DNA of 45,072 nucleotides from Acidiferrimicrobium sp. IK (GCF_025499425.1 NZ_JAIMCB010000024.1:1-45072); one strand, 5' to 3'. Shown: positions 32,960-42,462, numbered from the stretch's first letter. Translations and numbers: made by a program. The notes: a model not told the origin generated them from the sequence alone.

Positions 32960-35442
32960 ACCACGATGTTGACGATTCGGGGCGGCTTGGCGATCACCTT
33001 GCGCGGGCGGGCGCCGTCAAGCGCCGCGGCCACCTTGGAAGATGCGAGCGCCAGCGCCTCGGCCTCCTCCGATGAGATCGAGGGCGCGACCTCGATGCGG
33101 TCCCGAGGCTTGCCGTTGACCTGCACCACCATGGTCACCGACGCTACGGCCAGCATCGCCGGGTCGGCGACGGGCCACGGCTGGGCGTGCAGCGACGGCT
33201 CCCCTGGGTGGCGCAGCTCCCACAGCTCCGCGGTCACGTGGGGCGCCATCGGCGCCAGCAGCAGCAGCACCGTGTCGACGGCGAAGTCCAGCGTCTCGCG
33301 CCGCGCCCCGTCCCCGTCGGTGGCGTAGCGGGTCAGGGTGTTGACCTGCTCCATCGCCGCGGCGACCGTCGTGTTGTAAGACCACCGTTCGTAGTCCGAG
33401 GTGACCTTCTGGATCAGCCGGTGGACTCCTTTCTCCACCTCCTGGTCTGCCGGGGTGGCCGGACGGTTGACGATCACGGCCCGCTCGACCGACGAAGCCC
33501 CGAGCCGCCACAGGCGGTTGAGGAACCGGCTGCAGCCCTCGATCATCGAGTCCACCTGGTCGGACCACTCGAAGTCGTCCTGGGGTGGCCCGACGAAGAG
33601 ATGGAACAGGCGCAGGGAGTCCGCGCCGGCGGTGTCGAAGTAGTGGCTGGGGGCGACCGACCGGCCTGACGACTTGGACATCTTCTTGCCGTCCGCGGTG
33701 ATCATGCCCTGGGTGAAGAGGCGGGCGAAGGGCTCGCGGACGGTCGCCGGCCCGAGGCCGAGGTCGGCCATGGCCCTGGTGTAGAAGCGGGCGTAGAGCA
33801 GATGCAAGATGGCGTGCTCGATGCCGCCGATGTACTGGTCGACGGGCATCCACTTCTCGGCGGCGGCCTTGTCGACAGGCTCGTCGGTCCACGGGTCGGT
33901 GAAGCGCTGGAAGTACCAGGACGAGTCCACGAAGGTGTCCATGGTGTCGGTCTCGCGCTCCGCCGGTCCGCCGCACTTCGGGCAGGTGGTGTGCAAGAAC
34001 GCGTCGTGGTGGCGCAGAGGGGACTCTCCGGTAGGGAGGAACTCGACGTCGTCGGGGAGGAGCACGGGGAGCTGGTCGTCGGGGACCGCGACGATGCCGT
34101 CGACCGGGCAGTGGACCACCGGGATCGGGCATCCCCAGTAGCGCTGGCGCGACAGCAACCAGTCGCGCAGTCTGAAGTTGACCTTGGCCTGCCCGATGCC
34201 CTTGTCCTCCAGCCAGTCGATGGCGGCCCGCTTGGCTTCCGCTGTATCGACCAGGCCGTCGAGCCACTCGCTGTTTACCCGCGGGCCGTCACCCGTGTAC
34301 GCCTGGCCGTCCCAACCGTCCGGCGGCTGGACGGTACGCACGATCGGCAACCCGTAGGCGACCGCGAAATCCCAATCCCGCTGATCCTCGGCGGGGACGG
34401 CCATCACCGCCCCGGTGCCGTACGTGCCGAGGACGTAGTCGGCCAGGTAGATCGGTACTTCCTTGCCGTTGAAGGGGTTGACCGCGTAGGAGCCGGTCCA
34501 CACCCCCCGCTTGTCGAGCGGGCCCTCGCTGGACTGGCGGTCGATGTCGGACTCCTGCAGCACCCGTTCGACGAACGCATCCACCTCGCCTCGGCGGTCC
34601 TCGGTGGTCAGGTCCTTCACCAGGCGGTGCTCGGGGGCGAGGACCACGAAGGTCATGCCGAACGAGGTGTCAGGACGGGTGGTGAACACCCGGATGCTGG
34701 CGTCGTCACCGTGAGCTTTGCGGGTGCGCCCTACGATCTGCAGGTCGAACTCGACGCCCTCGGAGCGGCCGATCCAGTTGCGCTGCATGGTCTTGACCCG
34801 CTCGGGCCAGTCGAGGCCGTCGATGGCGTCGAGCAGCTCGTCGGCGTAGGCGGTGATCTTGAAGAACCACTGCTCGAGGTCCCTCTTGACCACAACGTCG
34901 CCGGAGCGTTCGCAGGTCCCGTCGGCGAGGACCTGCTCGTTGGCCAGCACCGTCTGGCAGCCGGGGCACCAGTTGACCGGCGCGTTGGCGCGGTAGGCCA
35001 AACCGGCTTCCAGGAACTTGAGGAAGATGCGCTGGTTTCCGAGCATGTAGGCGGGGTCGTGGCTGCGGACCTCGCGGCGCCAGTCGTACACCGCGCCGAG
35101 GCGCTTGATGCTGGCCTTGAGCTCCTCGATGCGGGCGTCGGTGAAGACGCGGGGGTGGGTGCCGGTCTTGATGGCCGCGTTTTCTGCTGGCAGCCCGAAG
35201 GAGTCGAACCCGAAGGGGCTGAGCACAGCTTGACCCTGCATCGTCCGCCACCGGACGTTCAGGTCTCCGAAGGTGTAGTTGCGGACGTGGCCCATGTGGG
35301 CGGGGCCGCTCGGGTACGGGTACATGTTGAGGACGTAGGAGGTCGGCCGCGGGTCGTCGTTGTCGACCTGGTAGGTGCCCTCGTCGGCCCAGCGGGCCTG
35401 CCACTTGGTCTCGACCGCCTGCGGGTCGTACGCCTCAGCCAT
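32956..35442 (-). CDS. leuS: Leucyl-tRNA synthetase
   Basis: An 828-residue class I synthetase charging tRNA-Leu. The HIGH motif appears as HMGH in YPYPSGPAHMGHVRNYT, and KMSKS is intact in DGKKMSKSSGRSV near residue 585. The CP1 editing domain is present (VFTTRPDTSFGMTFVVLAPE; TGAVMAVPAEDQRDWDFA), as is the WYFQRFTDPWTDEPV block. The ATG before AEAYDPQAVETKWQARW is chosen. In-frame readings extend a further 130 codons upstream but pass through the tRNA gene and repeats. Confidence 0.95.
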   Translation of the reverse strand: MAEAYDPQAVETKWQARWADEGTYQVDNDDPRPTSYVLNMYPYPSGPAHMGHVRNYTFGDLNVRWRTMQGQAVLSPFGFDSFGLPAENAAIKTGTHPRVFTDARIEELKASIKRLGAVYDWRREVRSHDPAYMLGNQRIFLKFLEAGLAYRANAPVNWCPGCQTVLANEQVLADGTCERSGDVVVKRDLEQWFFKITAYADELLDAIDGLDWPERVKTMQRNWIGRSEGVEFDLQIVGRTRKAHGDDASIRVFTTRPDTSFGMTFVVLAPEHRLVKDLTTEDRRGEVDAFVERVLQESDIDRQSSEGPLDKRGVWTGSYAVNPFNGKEVPIYLADYVLGTYGTGAVMAVPAEDQRDWDFAVAYGLPIVRTVQPPDGWDGQAYTGDGPRVNSEWLDGLVDTAEAKRAAIDWLEDKGIGQAKVNFRLRDWLLSRQRYWGCPIPVVHCPVDGIVAVPDDQLPVLLPDDVEFLPTGESPLRHHDAFLHTTCPKCGGPAERETDTMDTFVDSSWYFQRFTDPWTDEPVDKAAAEKWMPVDQYIGGIEHAILHLLYARFYTRAMADLGLGPATVREPFARLFTQGMITADGKKMSKSSGRSVAPSHYFDTAGADSLRLFHLFVGPPQDDFEWSDQVDSMIEGCSRFLNRLWRLGASSVERAVIVNRPATPADQEVEKGVHRLIQKVTSDYERWSYNTTVAAAMEQVNTLTRYATDGDGARRETLDFAVDTVLLLLAPMAPHVTAELWELRHPGEPSLHAQPWPVADPAMLAVASVTMVVQVNGKPRDRIEVAPSISSEEAEALALASSKVAAALDGARPRKVIAKPPRIVNIVV

Positions 35443-35534
35443 GCTGCTCCTCGTCGGTGGAGGCCCCAGCGTACCGGGGGCGTGCTGCGCCTCCCATCTC
35501 GCCTCCCGCCGGCGGGGGCCGATGCTGACTCGTG

Positions 35535-35566
35535 CCGGCGCCGGTACTGACCGGCGCCGGTACTGA
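35535..35566. repeat. 16-bp direct repeat upstream of leuS
   Basis: Two perfect adjacent copies of ccggcgccggtactga, each containing a palindromic ccggcgccgg, lie about 93 nt before the leuS start, in the gap shared with the divergent tRNA gene. Confidence 0.8.
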
Positions 35567-35624
35567 CCCGTGCCATCGTCCGTGGCGGGCCGTCCCGCCG
35601 CTGAGGCTGCGCGGAACCGCCTGC

Positions 35625-35654
35625 TTGGGGGCCCGCCGGGAGGGGTGCTACTGT
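35625..35654 (+). promoter_or_regulatory. Candidate promoter of tRNA-Ala
   Basis: TTGGGG (-35 like) and TACTGT (-10 like) are separated by 18 nt. The -10 ends 13 nt before the mature tRNA, a suitable distance for a stable-RNA promoter. Confidence 0.45.
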
Positions 35655-35667
35655 CTTCAGACCACCT

Positions 35668-35741
<74 letters not shown>

Positions 35742-35838
35742 CTCCCTGACCAGGGGTTTTGCGCCGGAAGGATGTCCGGCGCGCAGTCCGGACGGGCCTC
35801 GTGCGCGATTCGTGCGCGAAGGATTCGGGCATTGACGG

Positions 35839-36187
35839 TCACGGCCGGTCGCCGTCGGTGCCGCCCAGTCGCTCCATGCGTTCTGCAGCGGTGGTGACGA
35901 CGGGCCGGACCCGGTGGCGGTAGTGCCGGTAGATGGTCTGGGGGTCGTCGCCGAGCAGGTCGGCTACCTCCTCGATCGGGGCGGCGGCGTCGATCAGCAG
36001 TGACACCCCTGTGGCGTAGGAGGTACGGCACCACGCCGGCGGGGTCGATGCCGGCGCCGCGAGCGACCCGGGCGAAGACCTTCCGCACGTTGGCAGGGTC
36101 CAGCGGTGTGCCCATCTCGGTGCAGAGGACCAGCCCCTGATCCCTCCAGAGCCCACCTGCGGCGCGGCATATCAGACTCCCGTCCAC
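35839..36187 (-). pseudogene. Tyrosine recombinase (integrase) C-terminal remnant, frameshifted
   Basis: The minus strand first reads DQGLVLCTEMGTPLDPANVR, then VVPYLLRH, the catalytic H-x-x-R-H region of phage-type integrases. The frame then breaks. In another frame it continues GVSLLIDAAAPIEEVADLLG and TIYRHYRHRVRP, which includes the expected tyrosine, to a stop about 100 bp from the tRNA gene. Restoring LRHTGVSLL needs two extra bases near 36011, so a 2-bp deletion in an ACAC run is likely. The N-terminal domains and the first catalytic arginine are missing. It is a dead relic of the element inserted at tRNA-Ala. Confidence 0.85.
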
Positions 36188-36458
36188 CAGCCTCCAAGAT
36201 TCGTCCTAGGTGTCCCACCCAGTGGGGGATGCCCAGTGCGCGTTCGGCGCCCCCGATCGGCACTTTCCGGCGTATCCAGTTCTCGTCTCGGCCGGCGTTT
36301 CGGGATGGGTCGGCCATGGAGTTCAACTCGCCTGTCGCACTGCGAGACGCTGCTCCGACCTTCGTGCCGTCCGGGCACCGGGGTCACCAGTCTCGCCGAC
36401 GACGAGGCGGGTAGCGACATTCCCGGAGGTGTGCCCGACCCGACCACTGGAGCTGGTA
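36188..36458. other. Gap between integrase remnant and nuclease module
   Basis: About 270 bp without a recognisable gene. A minus-strand frame around IRRKVPIGGAERALGIPHWV reads like protein but matches nothing I know and merges with the broken integrase. It may be further mobile-element debris. Confidence 0.4.
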
Positions 36459-36780
36459 ATGAGCGCATTTTTCGCAGGACTGTCGTCCCAGCCCCGCGCG
36501 ACACTCAACACTGTGGAGTCAGAAGTGGTCGCGGCGTGGCTCGCCATCGAGCGAGGTGAAGCCCAGCTGACCTGGGGCTTGTGGTCCGCACCCGTGGAGC
36601 ACTCGAACGCGCTCACCGATGCTGGCAAACAGGCTGTCCGCGCCACCGTAGACGCTGTGGCCGAATACCTAGGCGAAGACTGGCTCGCTCGATTCCTGCC
36701 CAATGGAACCAGGTCGTCCAGGTCGGGGCTGCCATTGATGTCTTGGCACTGGTGGCCCAGCAACGACGTACCGCACGTCT
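36459..36780 (+). pseudogene. Probable N-terminal segment of the ExK nuclease-like gene, out of frame
   Basis: An ATG with an upstream GGAGCT begins MSAFFAGLSSQPRATLNTV and runs through LTDAGKQAVRATVDAVAEYL and GEDWLARFLP. Protein-like sequence then moves to the next frame (QWNQVVQVGAAIDVLALVAQ, then QRRTARL) and again to the frame of the following gene (LLELGSRLRLLQGVSG). Each shift equals loss of one base. The simplest reading is one original gene of about 450 codons with two frameshifts, near 36703 and 36780. Sequencing errors or true decay are both possible. No function is known for this segment. Confidence 0.6.
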
Positions 36781-37809
36781 ATGCGCCTATTGGAGCTGGG
36801 GTCGCGACTTCGTCTCTTACAGGGTGTCTCCGGGATCGCTGACCTCCGCCGAAACATGCGCCGGGACCTCGGGCAGTTCGCGCACAGCCTCCTCCAGCTG
36901 GAGGTCGGTGGTTTAGCAATGCGAGCCGGCTGGGAAGTGACGTTCGAACCGGGCGTTGGCGAAGAGGGCAGCCGTACCGATCTGCTCCTCGTCAGGGATG
37001 ACGACGCCATGCTTGTCGAGGTAAAGGGCTTCCTCCTGGACCAGCAGTCCAACCAGGATCTGGCCTTCAGCCGCCGGGTCTCGATGGCCCTCATGGCGAT
37101 TGAGTCACGCGAACAGGTCACGTTCAACGGCGAGATCGAACCGGGCATAGAGGACGACAAGCTCGACGAATGGATCGAAGAGCTGGCCCTCCTGGCCGCG
37201 GATGTAGCGCGGTCGGGACTCGTGATCGAGACGGCTCCACCCTCTGGCGGCCGTCTCGTCATCCAACCCGGCTGGCCTACGACCGGAGCCGGGCACTCCA
37301 CGACCATCCGCCACGGCGACGAGTGGCGACGCATTACCACCGCTCTCAAGGCCAAGGCCGAGCAGGGCCGCGGCGAGCACCCGTTGTGGCTGCGGTTCGA
37401 CGAGACTTTGCAGTTTTGGGCGCTCGCCGTCCCGCCCGACTACCCCCGGCGCCGTCTACACGAACGTCTCGCCCGAGGCCTGTCGGCAGAGCTAGCGGCC
37501 TTCGCCCATGTAGCCGGAATCGTCCTCTCAAGCGCCCCCACGGCCGGCTCGACCGTAGGGGCAGAAGACACCTGGCAGAACCTGGATGGCAATGCGACGA
37601 GCGTCGTCTGCACGACCCAACCACCCTTTTGGAGGGAGTCCCTCGTCGTCGGTGGGCCAAATGAAGCCGCCACGCGACAACGTGCGGAGTGGACGAGCTG
37701 GTATGCCACCGAAGGTTCGTGGCTGGACTGGGCGCTCGACCGCCTCGGCCTACCGCCGTTCGCCAAGCTCGTACAGCCGATCTCAACGCCCGAGGCGGGT
37801 AATGGCTGA
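36781..37809 (+). CDS. PD-(D/E)XK nuclease-like protein (module gene 1)
   Basis: A 342-residue open frame with a convincing PD-(D/E)XK core. A helix carries E41 (LLQLEVGGLAMRAGWEVTFE), D67 lies in RTDLLLVRDDD, and E80-V81-K82 in MLVEVKGF. This spacing fits restriction-type nucleases and the domains of defence proteins. The C-terminal 200 residues are unrecognised. The ATG used here has no ribosome site, and the preceding bases look like the same protein in other frames, so the natural start is probably at 36459. It overlaps the next gene by 8 nt. Nuclease activity is inferred from the motif only. Confidence 0.65.
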   Translation: MRLLELGSRLRLLQGVSGIADLRRNMRRDLGQFAHSLLQLEVGGLAMRAGWEVTFEPGVGEEGSRTDLLLVRDDDAMLVEVKGFLLDQQSNQDLAFSRRVSMALMAIESREQVTFNGEIEPGIEDDKLDEWIEELALLAADVARSGLVIETAPPSGGRLVIQPGWPTTGAGHSTTIRHGDEWRRITTALKAKAEQGRGEHPLWLRFDETLQFWALAVPPDYPRRRLHERLARGLSAELAAFAHVAGIVLSSAPTAGSTVGAEDTWQNLDGNATSVVCTTQPPFWRESLVVGGPNEAATRQRAEWTSWYATEGSWLDWALDRLGLPPFAKLVQPISTPEAGNG

Positions 37810-40800
37810 GGACCCAGCCCAGCCGCTATCACCGCGACCGCCGCGCGACCCCCGCCGGCTCCGGATCCGCTGGAGGCTCAGCAAGCTGGTCGGACCCGGT
37901 CCGATGGCGTTCTACCGCGATGCCTACGACCTCATGGACGATCCCACACGGTTCCAGTCCACCACCCACTTGGTCGCCCATCTGATGAGAGAGATCGAGT
38001 CCGCCCTTCGAGACGTGCTGGTTCCGCTCTCAGCAAGTAGCGCGCCAGCGGCCGATGAAGATGCGAAGGAGAGCGGCAGTAGCCACAAGGACGAGATCCG
38101 AGCCATCCTCGCCGCACTCGAAATTCCAATCACCGACCCCGTCGCCAAGAAGTGGCTTCGCCAGGCGGGCAGCTACCACGGGCGTGCGCACCGGCGGAAC
38201 CTCGCCGAACCCGCCCCTATGACCGACACCGTCACCCAGTTCTTCGACGACTTCCAAGGCATTCTCGACTACGTCCTCGACAAGATGGAGGCCAACTTCG
38301 CCTCGGTCATCGCCACCTTGGACCAGCTGGCGGTCAAGGCGCCAGCGACCGCGGACGACGTCAAGTTCTTGCTGACCAGCGTCCCGCAAGACTTCGTTGC
38401 GCTCGGACGGTTCTTCGAAACCATCGCCGACCCGTCGTGGTTGCCCCTGTTGCGGAGCGCACGACTGTTCGCGGAGCCGCCCCAGCCAGAGCTGCACGAC
38501 AACGACACCGTCGGCTTCCCGCCGTGGCCCCAGCTTCGCTACCTCGTCCGTATGGCAACGGTCCTGCCCGACGAAGTGACCGAGATAGCAAAGGCCATCC
38601 CGCCGACCGACAACGCCGCCGTGAACTCGGGGATCATTGACATCGGCCGTGCGCTCCCCGTCGCCAACGCAGCACAGCTGGTCCCTCGCTTGGTAGCAAC
38701 CCTTGAGGCCCGCTACCGGATCGGGTATCCGATGCGGCTCGCCGAGCTAATCGGTGCCTTCAGCGAAGCTAAGGACCTCCCTTCGGCACTGGCATTGACG
38801 CGCTCCCTACTGAGTTTTGAGCCCGCTGAGCCCGCTGAGCCAGAAGAGAGCGACCTGCCACCGGAGCTCGTTCGCTCGATGCGAGAGCCCCGACTGCGCA
38901 TCGATGAGCACACCTACGAATCGATCCTCCAACGGCACACCACGCCGCTGGCCGCCGCCATTGGCCAGCCGGTGATCGAACTGCTCGCCGGCCTGCTGGA
39001 GGAAGCGATCACCGCCTCGGCGTCACCAGAGATGATCGAGGAGGGCCAAGACTTCTCCTCCGTCTGGCACCGGGCCATCGCCCCTGGCGGGCTTAGCCAC
39101 GACCTCGGAATCAAGAGCAGACTTACGACCGCGCTCAGCCATGCTTTGGCCGCCCGAGCTGCCGCCGTCCCAGCAGACCTCCGTTCGCTGCTGGACCTCC
39201 TTGGCGGCCGGAAGTGGTCGATCTTCCGCCGGCTCAGGCTCGACCTGCTTTCCCGCTCAACCGGCGACGAGCCCGAGATCCGAATCCAGCTGACCGACCC
39301 CGCCGCCTTCGACGACCTGCAGCTCCGCCCGGAATACGACCGACTCCTCGCCGCTCGCTTTGCGGGTCTCGACGCTGAGGCGCGGCGGGCGATCCTCGCC
39401 ATGGTGGAGCGAGGCCCGAGCCACGTCGACGGACACATCGAGTGGGCGCGCCAAGCGCAGGGGCGTGAGCCGACGGGCGAAGAGCTCCAAACCTATGTCG
39501 AGATCTGGCAGCGCGATCGGCTCGCCCCGCTCGCTGGGCAACTTCCCGAAGAATGGGCCCAGCGCTACGAAGCGCTCGTGGCTGACAACGGCCCACCGCA
39601 ACGGTCGGACGCCCCGCTGTTCACGGGCGGCCCCGTCGCCGAGCGCAGCCCCACCAACGCAGAAGAACTGGCGACCCTGAGCATCGACGACCTCGTCGCC
39701 TACCTGGGCGCCTTCGAGCCGTCGCCCGAGTTCCTCGGACCGTCGAAGAGCGGCCTGGCACTAACGCTGACCGACGTTGTGGCCGCCGACCCTTCCCGCT
39801 ACCTCCTCGAGGCACGCCAGCTCGGAGACCTCGACGTCGAATACGCCCACGGCACCCTGAACGGGATCGTGCGTGCCCAGACCGGCGGCGAGACACTCGA
39901 CTGGGACCAGGCGATCGACCTGTGCGAATCGATCGTGTCGCACTCTCGATCGCAGACTCCTGATGACAGCACCGTCGACGGATGGGGATGGGCGCGTCTC
40001 GACGTGATGCGTCTCCTCACCTCCGGATTCACCGGCCCTCACCGGCCTCGAGACGAGCACCGCCAGCGGCTCTTCGATCTGATCGCGGCAGTGGCCAGCG
40101 ACCCCCACCCCACGCCTGGCGAAGAGGAGCGCTTCGGGCCACCGAACATGAGCCCCGACGACCTGGCCCTCAACAGCGTGAGACCGAGGGCAATCGATGC
40201 TGCCGTGCAGTACGGGATCTGGGTGTACCAGAACCACCCCGACGATCCCTTCAGCGAGATCACCAGCCTGATCGACCAACACCTCGACGCCGTCGCCGAC
40301 CCATCGGTAGCGGTACGTGCCGTCCTCGGGCGCGAGTTCAGTAACCTGCTGGCCTTTGACAGAGGGTGGGCCGAAGCGGCGGCCCCTCGAGTCTTCCCGC
40401 CCGAAGAACCCCTTCGCCGGCTCTGGGAGGCGGCTTGGGACGCCTACCTGTGGCGGGGGATCCGAAACAAACCGACCTGGCTGGCGCTGCGCGACCAGTA
40501 CGCCCTGGCCGTCTCCCGACTGGCCCCCGGAAGCGAGGACCGCCGTGACCAAGGCCGAGATCACGCGCTCGCCAACCATCTTATGAACCTCTACTGGTCC
40601 GGCGAGCTCACCCTCGACGAAGGGCTCCTCGCTGAGTTCTTCGACCGAGCCGATGACGAGACGCGACGACTGGCCCTCGAATTGGTCGGCCGCGGCCTCG
40701 CCCAAGACGGCCCCCCGTTAGAACCTGCGGCCCTCGACCGGCTCCTCGCTCTGTGGGACAGCCGCATCCGGGCCGCACAGATCCGAGCGTCCAAGGAGCT

Positions 40801-41146
40801 CTCCGCCTACGGCTGGTGGTTCTGTTCCACCCGGCTGCCGGCAGAGCGCCGATTCGACGGACTCCGCAGCGCCCTCACCTTGGCCGGAGCTGCAGAGCCT
40901 GCCCACATGGTCATCGAGCACCTCGCTTCGCTCTCCGCTGATCACCCTCGTCCCGCTGTCGAACTGCTCGCGGACATGGTCGACCACGAGACAGACGGGT
41001 GGCGATTCTCGCTGTGGGACGAGAGCGCCGCCACGATCATTCGCACCGCGCTGGCAAGCCCCGATCACGACGCGAGGCGCGCCGCCCAAGAAGCAGCGAG
41101 CAGGGCTGCCGCCCGAGGCCACCTCAGCTGGCTCGACATTCGATAA
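37802..41146 (+). CDS. Large helical protein of unknown function (module gene 2)
   Basis: A 1114-residue protein I cannot name. Composition and periodicity suggest alpha-helical repeats almost throughout (for example RLVATLEARYRIGYPMRLAE and PAVELLADMVDHETDGWRF). No Walker A, membrane segment or signal peptide is visible. Residues about 785-930 (NSVRPRAIDAAVQYGIWVY; RLWEAAWDAYLWRGIRNKP) recall, from memory only, C-terminal helical regions of large proteins in bacterial defence islands. A short EPAEPAEPEE hinge lies near residue 340. The ATG overlaps the stop of gene 1 by 8 nt and gene 3 follows after 17 nt, so the three are one transcript. A scaffold or sensor role is inference. Confidence 0.7.
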   Translation: MAEDPAQPLSPRPPRDPRRLRIRWRLSKLVGPGPMAFYRDAYDLMDDPTRFQSTTHLVAHLMREIESALRDVLVPLSASSAPAADEDAKESGSSHKDEIRAILAALEIPITDPVAKKWLRQAGSYHGRAHRRNLAEPAPMTDTVTQFFDDFQGILDYVLDKMEANFASVIATLDQLAVKAPATADDVKFLLTSVPQDFVALGRFFETIADPSWLPLLRSARLFAEPPQPELHDNDTVGFPPWPQLRYLVRMATVLPDEVTEIAKAIPPTDNAAVNSGIIDIGRALPVANAAQLVPRLVATLEARYRIGYPMRLAELIGAFSEAKDLPSALALTRSLLSFEPAEPAEPEESDLPPELVRSMREPRLRIDEHTYESILQRHTTPLAAAIGQPVIELLAGLLEEAITASASPEMIEEGQDFSSVWHRAIAPGGLSHDLGIKSRLTTALSHALAARAAAVPADLRSLLDLLGGRKWSIFRRLRLDLLSRSTGDEPEIRIQLTDPAAFDDLQLRPEYDRLLAARFAGLDAEARRAILAMVERGPSHVDGHIEWARQAQGREPTGEELQTYVEIWQRDRLAPLAGQLPEEWAQRYEALVADNGPPQRSDAPLFTGGPVAERSPTNAEELATLSIDDLVAYLGAFEPSPEFLGPSKSGLALTLTDVVAADPSRYLLEARQLGDLDVEYAHGTLNGIVRAQTGGETLDWDQAIDLCESIVSHSRSQTPDDSTVDGWGWARLDVMRLLTSGFTGPHRPRDEHRQRLFDLIAAVASDPHPTPGEEERFGPPNMSPDDLALNSVRPRAIDAAVQYGIWVYQNHPDDPFSEITSLIDQHLDAVADPSVAVRAVLGREFSNLLAFDRGWAEAAAPRVFPPEEPLRRLWEAAWDAYLWRGIRNKPTWLALRDQYALAVSRLAPGSEDRRDQGRDHALANHLMNLYWSGELTLDEGLLAEFFDRADDETRRLALELVGRGLAQDGPPLEPAALDRLLALWDSRIRAAQIRASKELSAYGWWFCSTRLPAERRFDGLRSALTLAGAAEPAHMVIEHLASLSADHPRPAVELLADMVDHETDGWRFSLWDESAATIIRTALASPDHDARRAAQEAASRAAARGHLSWLDIR

Positions 41147-41163
41147 TCAGGAGCGACCGTCAC

Positions 41164-42351
41164 ATGGAAACCAAGGTCTTCGACGACCTAGCGCGGACCG
41201 ACGCCACCCCCGCCCGGCACAACGAGGGCAGGTTCGCGTTCTTGAACCGATCGGCGTCCCAATATTTCCAGGAGGTGCGCGATCTCATCGAAGACTGGTT
41301 CGCCCATCTGCCCCAGCCCGCAAAGAAAGACCTCCGCGGCGCACTCCGAGCTGATGACCGGCAGATGGAGTCCGCGTTCTGGGAACTGTTCCTTCACGAG
41401 GCCTACCGGTGCTCGGGTTACGAGATCGAGATCCATCCGGACGTTCCCGGCAGACCAACGCGCCCTGACTTTCGGATGACGCGCGACGAGGAGAGGTTCT
41501 ATATCGAAGCGGTCAGCGTCGGCCAAGCCGCCACCGCAATTGGTGAGGACCGTCGCCTTCAAGATCTCCACCAGATCTTGGCCGATCTCCAAGTGCAGGA
41601 CTTCTCCCTTGAGCTGTCCACTTACACCATCGGACCGAAGCCGTTGGCCACCAGAGGCCTCCGCCGAGAGCTCCAGGACTGGTTGGCCGGCCTCGACCCC
41701 GATGAGGTCGCGCGATCCGTCGAGGCCCGAACGGCGGTCGGTTTCGACGCCTTACCCGCCTTCGCCCGGGAAGATGAAGGATGGCGGCTGGAGTTCCACG
41801 CTCTCCCTCTCAGAGACGAAGTCCGCGGGAGGCCGCGCTCGGCACTCGGCATGCTTGGGCCAGGCGAGGCAGTGGTGGTCGACAACGTCACCGGCATCCG
41901 TCGAGCGCTCGACTCAAAGAAGAGCAAGTACGGTCAGCTCGACGCGCCACTTGTCGTGGCGGTCTTGTCGAACACGATGTACCCGACGAAGGACTATGAG
42001 TTCGAGCAGGCCCTCTACGGTGTCTCGTCCTACCGACCTCACGAAAGCCCCCGTCGCCCCGACAGCCTTTTCCAGGAAGGGTTCTGGTTGACAAAGGCCG
42101 GTTGGCGGTACGGCAACGTCCCTCAGGTCGTATCGGCAGCGGGACTCAGCCCATGGACGGTGACCACGATCCGGCCCCGACTCTGGACGACCCTCGAACC
42201 AGGGGCCACCGCCACCCAGCAACCGGACTGGCTCGCACGGCTCGACCTAACCGTCGAGGCGCGGCCGCTCCCATCCACTGCGATGGGTCCCTGCTTCGGA
42301 CTACCTCCAGACTGGCCCGGCATGGCCGAGCCAGATTTCGACCTCGGATAG
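41164..42351 (+). CDS. PDF...E nuclease-like protein (module gene 3)
   Basis: A 395-residue protein with a core resembling the PD-(D/E)XK fold. A glutamate-rich helix (MESAFWELFLHEAYRCSGYE, residues 68-87) leads to IEIHPDVPGRPTRPDF with P101-D102 and then ERFYIEAVS with E115. Two residues after E115, where the catalytic lysine should be, there is V117. The protein may use another residue or be inactive. The C-terminal half is unrecognised apart from alternating charged helices. It is the last gene of the three-gene run. What it cuts or binds is unknown. Confidence 0.65.
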   Translation: METKVFDDLARTDATPARHNEGRFAFLNRSASQYFQEVRDLIEDWFAHLPQPAKKDLRGALRADDRQMESAFWELFLHEAYRCSGYEIEIHPDVPGRPTRPDFRMTRDEERFYIEAVSVGQAATAIGEDRRLQDLHQILADLQVQDFSLELSTYTIGPKPLATRGLRRELQDWLAGLDPDEVARSVEARTAVGFDALPAFAREDEGWRLEFHALPLRDEVRGRPRSALGMLGPGEAVVVDNVTGIRRALDSKKSKYGQLDAPLVVAVLSNTMYPTKDYEFEQALYGVSSYRPHESPRRPDSLFQEGFWLTKAGWRYGNVPQVVSAAGLSPWTVTTIRPRLWTTLEPGATATQQPDWLARLDLTVEARPLPSTAMGPCFGLPPDWPGMAEPDFDLG

Positions 42352-42462
42352 TCGCTCAGTCAACCCGTCCGCCCGGAACATCATAAAGGCGGGAGTCTCA
42401 ACTCGTGGCTGAGGTGCCCCCTATCGGCGCCGGCCACAGTGCCCACCAACGCCGGCTCGGTG

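Noticed and set aside
35443..35667. T-box leader for leuS
   Set aside because: No T-box sequence or terminator/antiterminator pair; the gap holds the 16-bp repeats and the divergent tRNA promoter instead.
36210..36458. Longer start for the first module gene
   Set aside because: The frame is open upstream, but the sequence is not protein-like and overlaps the integrase-side debris; the ATG at 36459 has a ribosome site.
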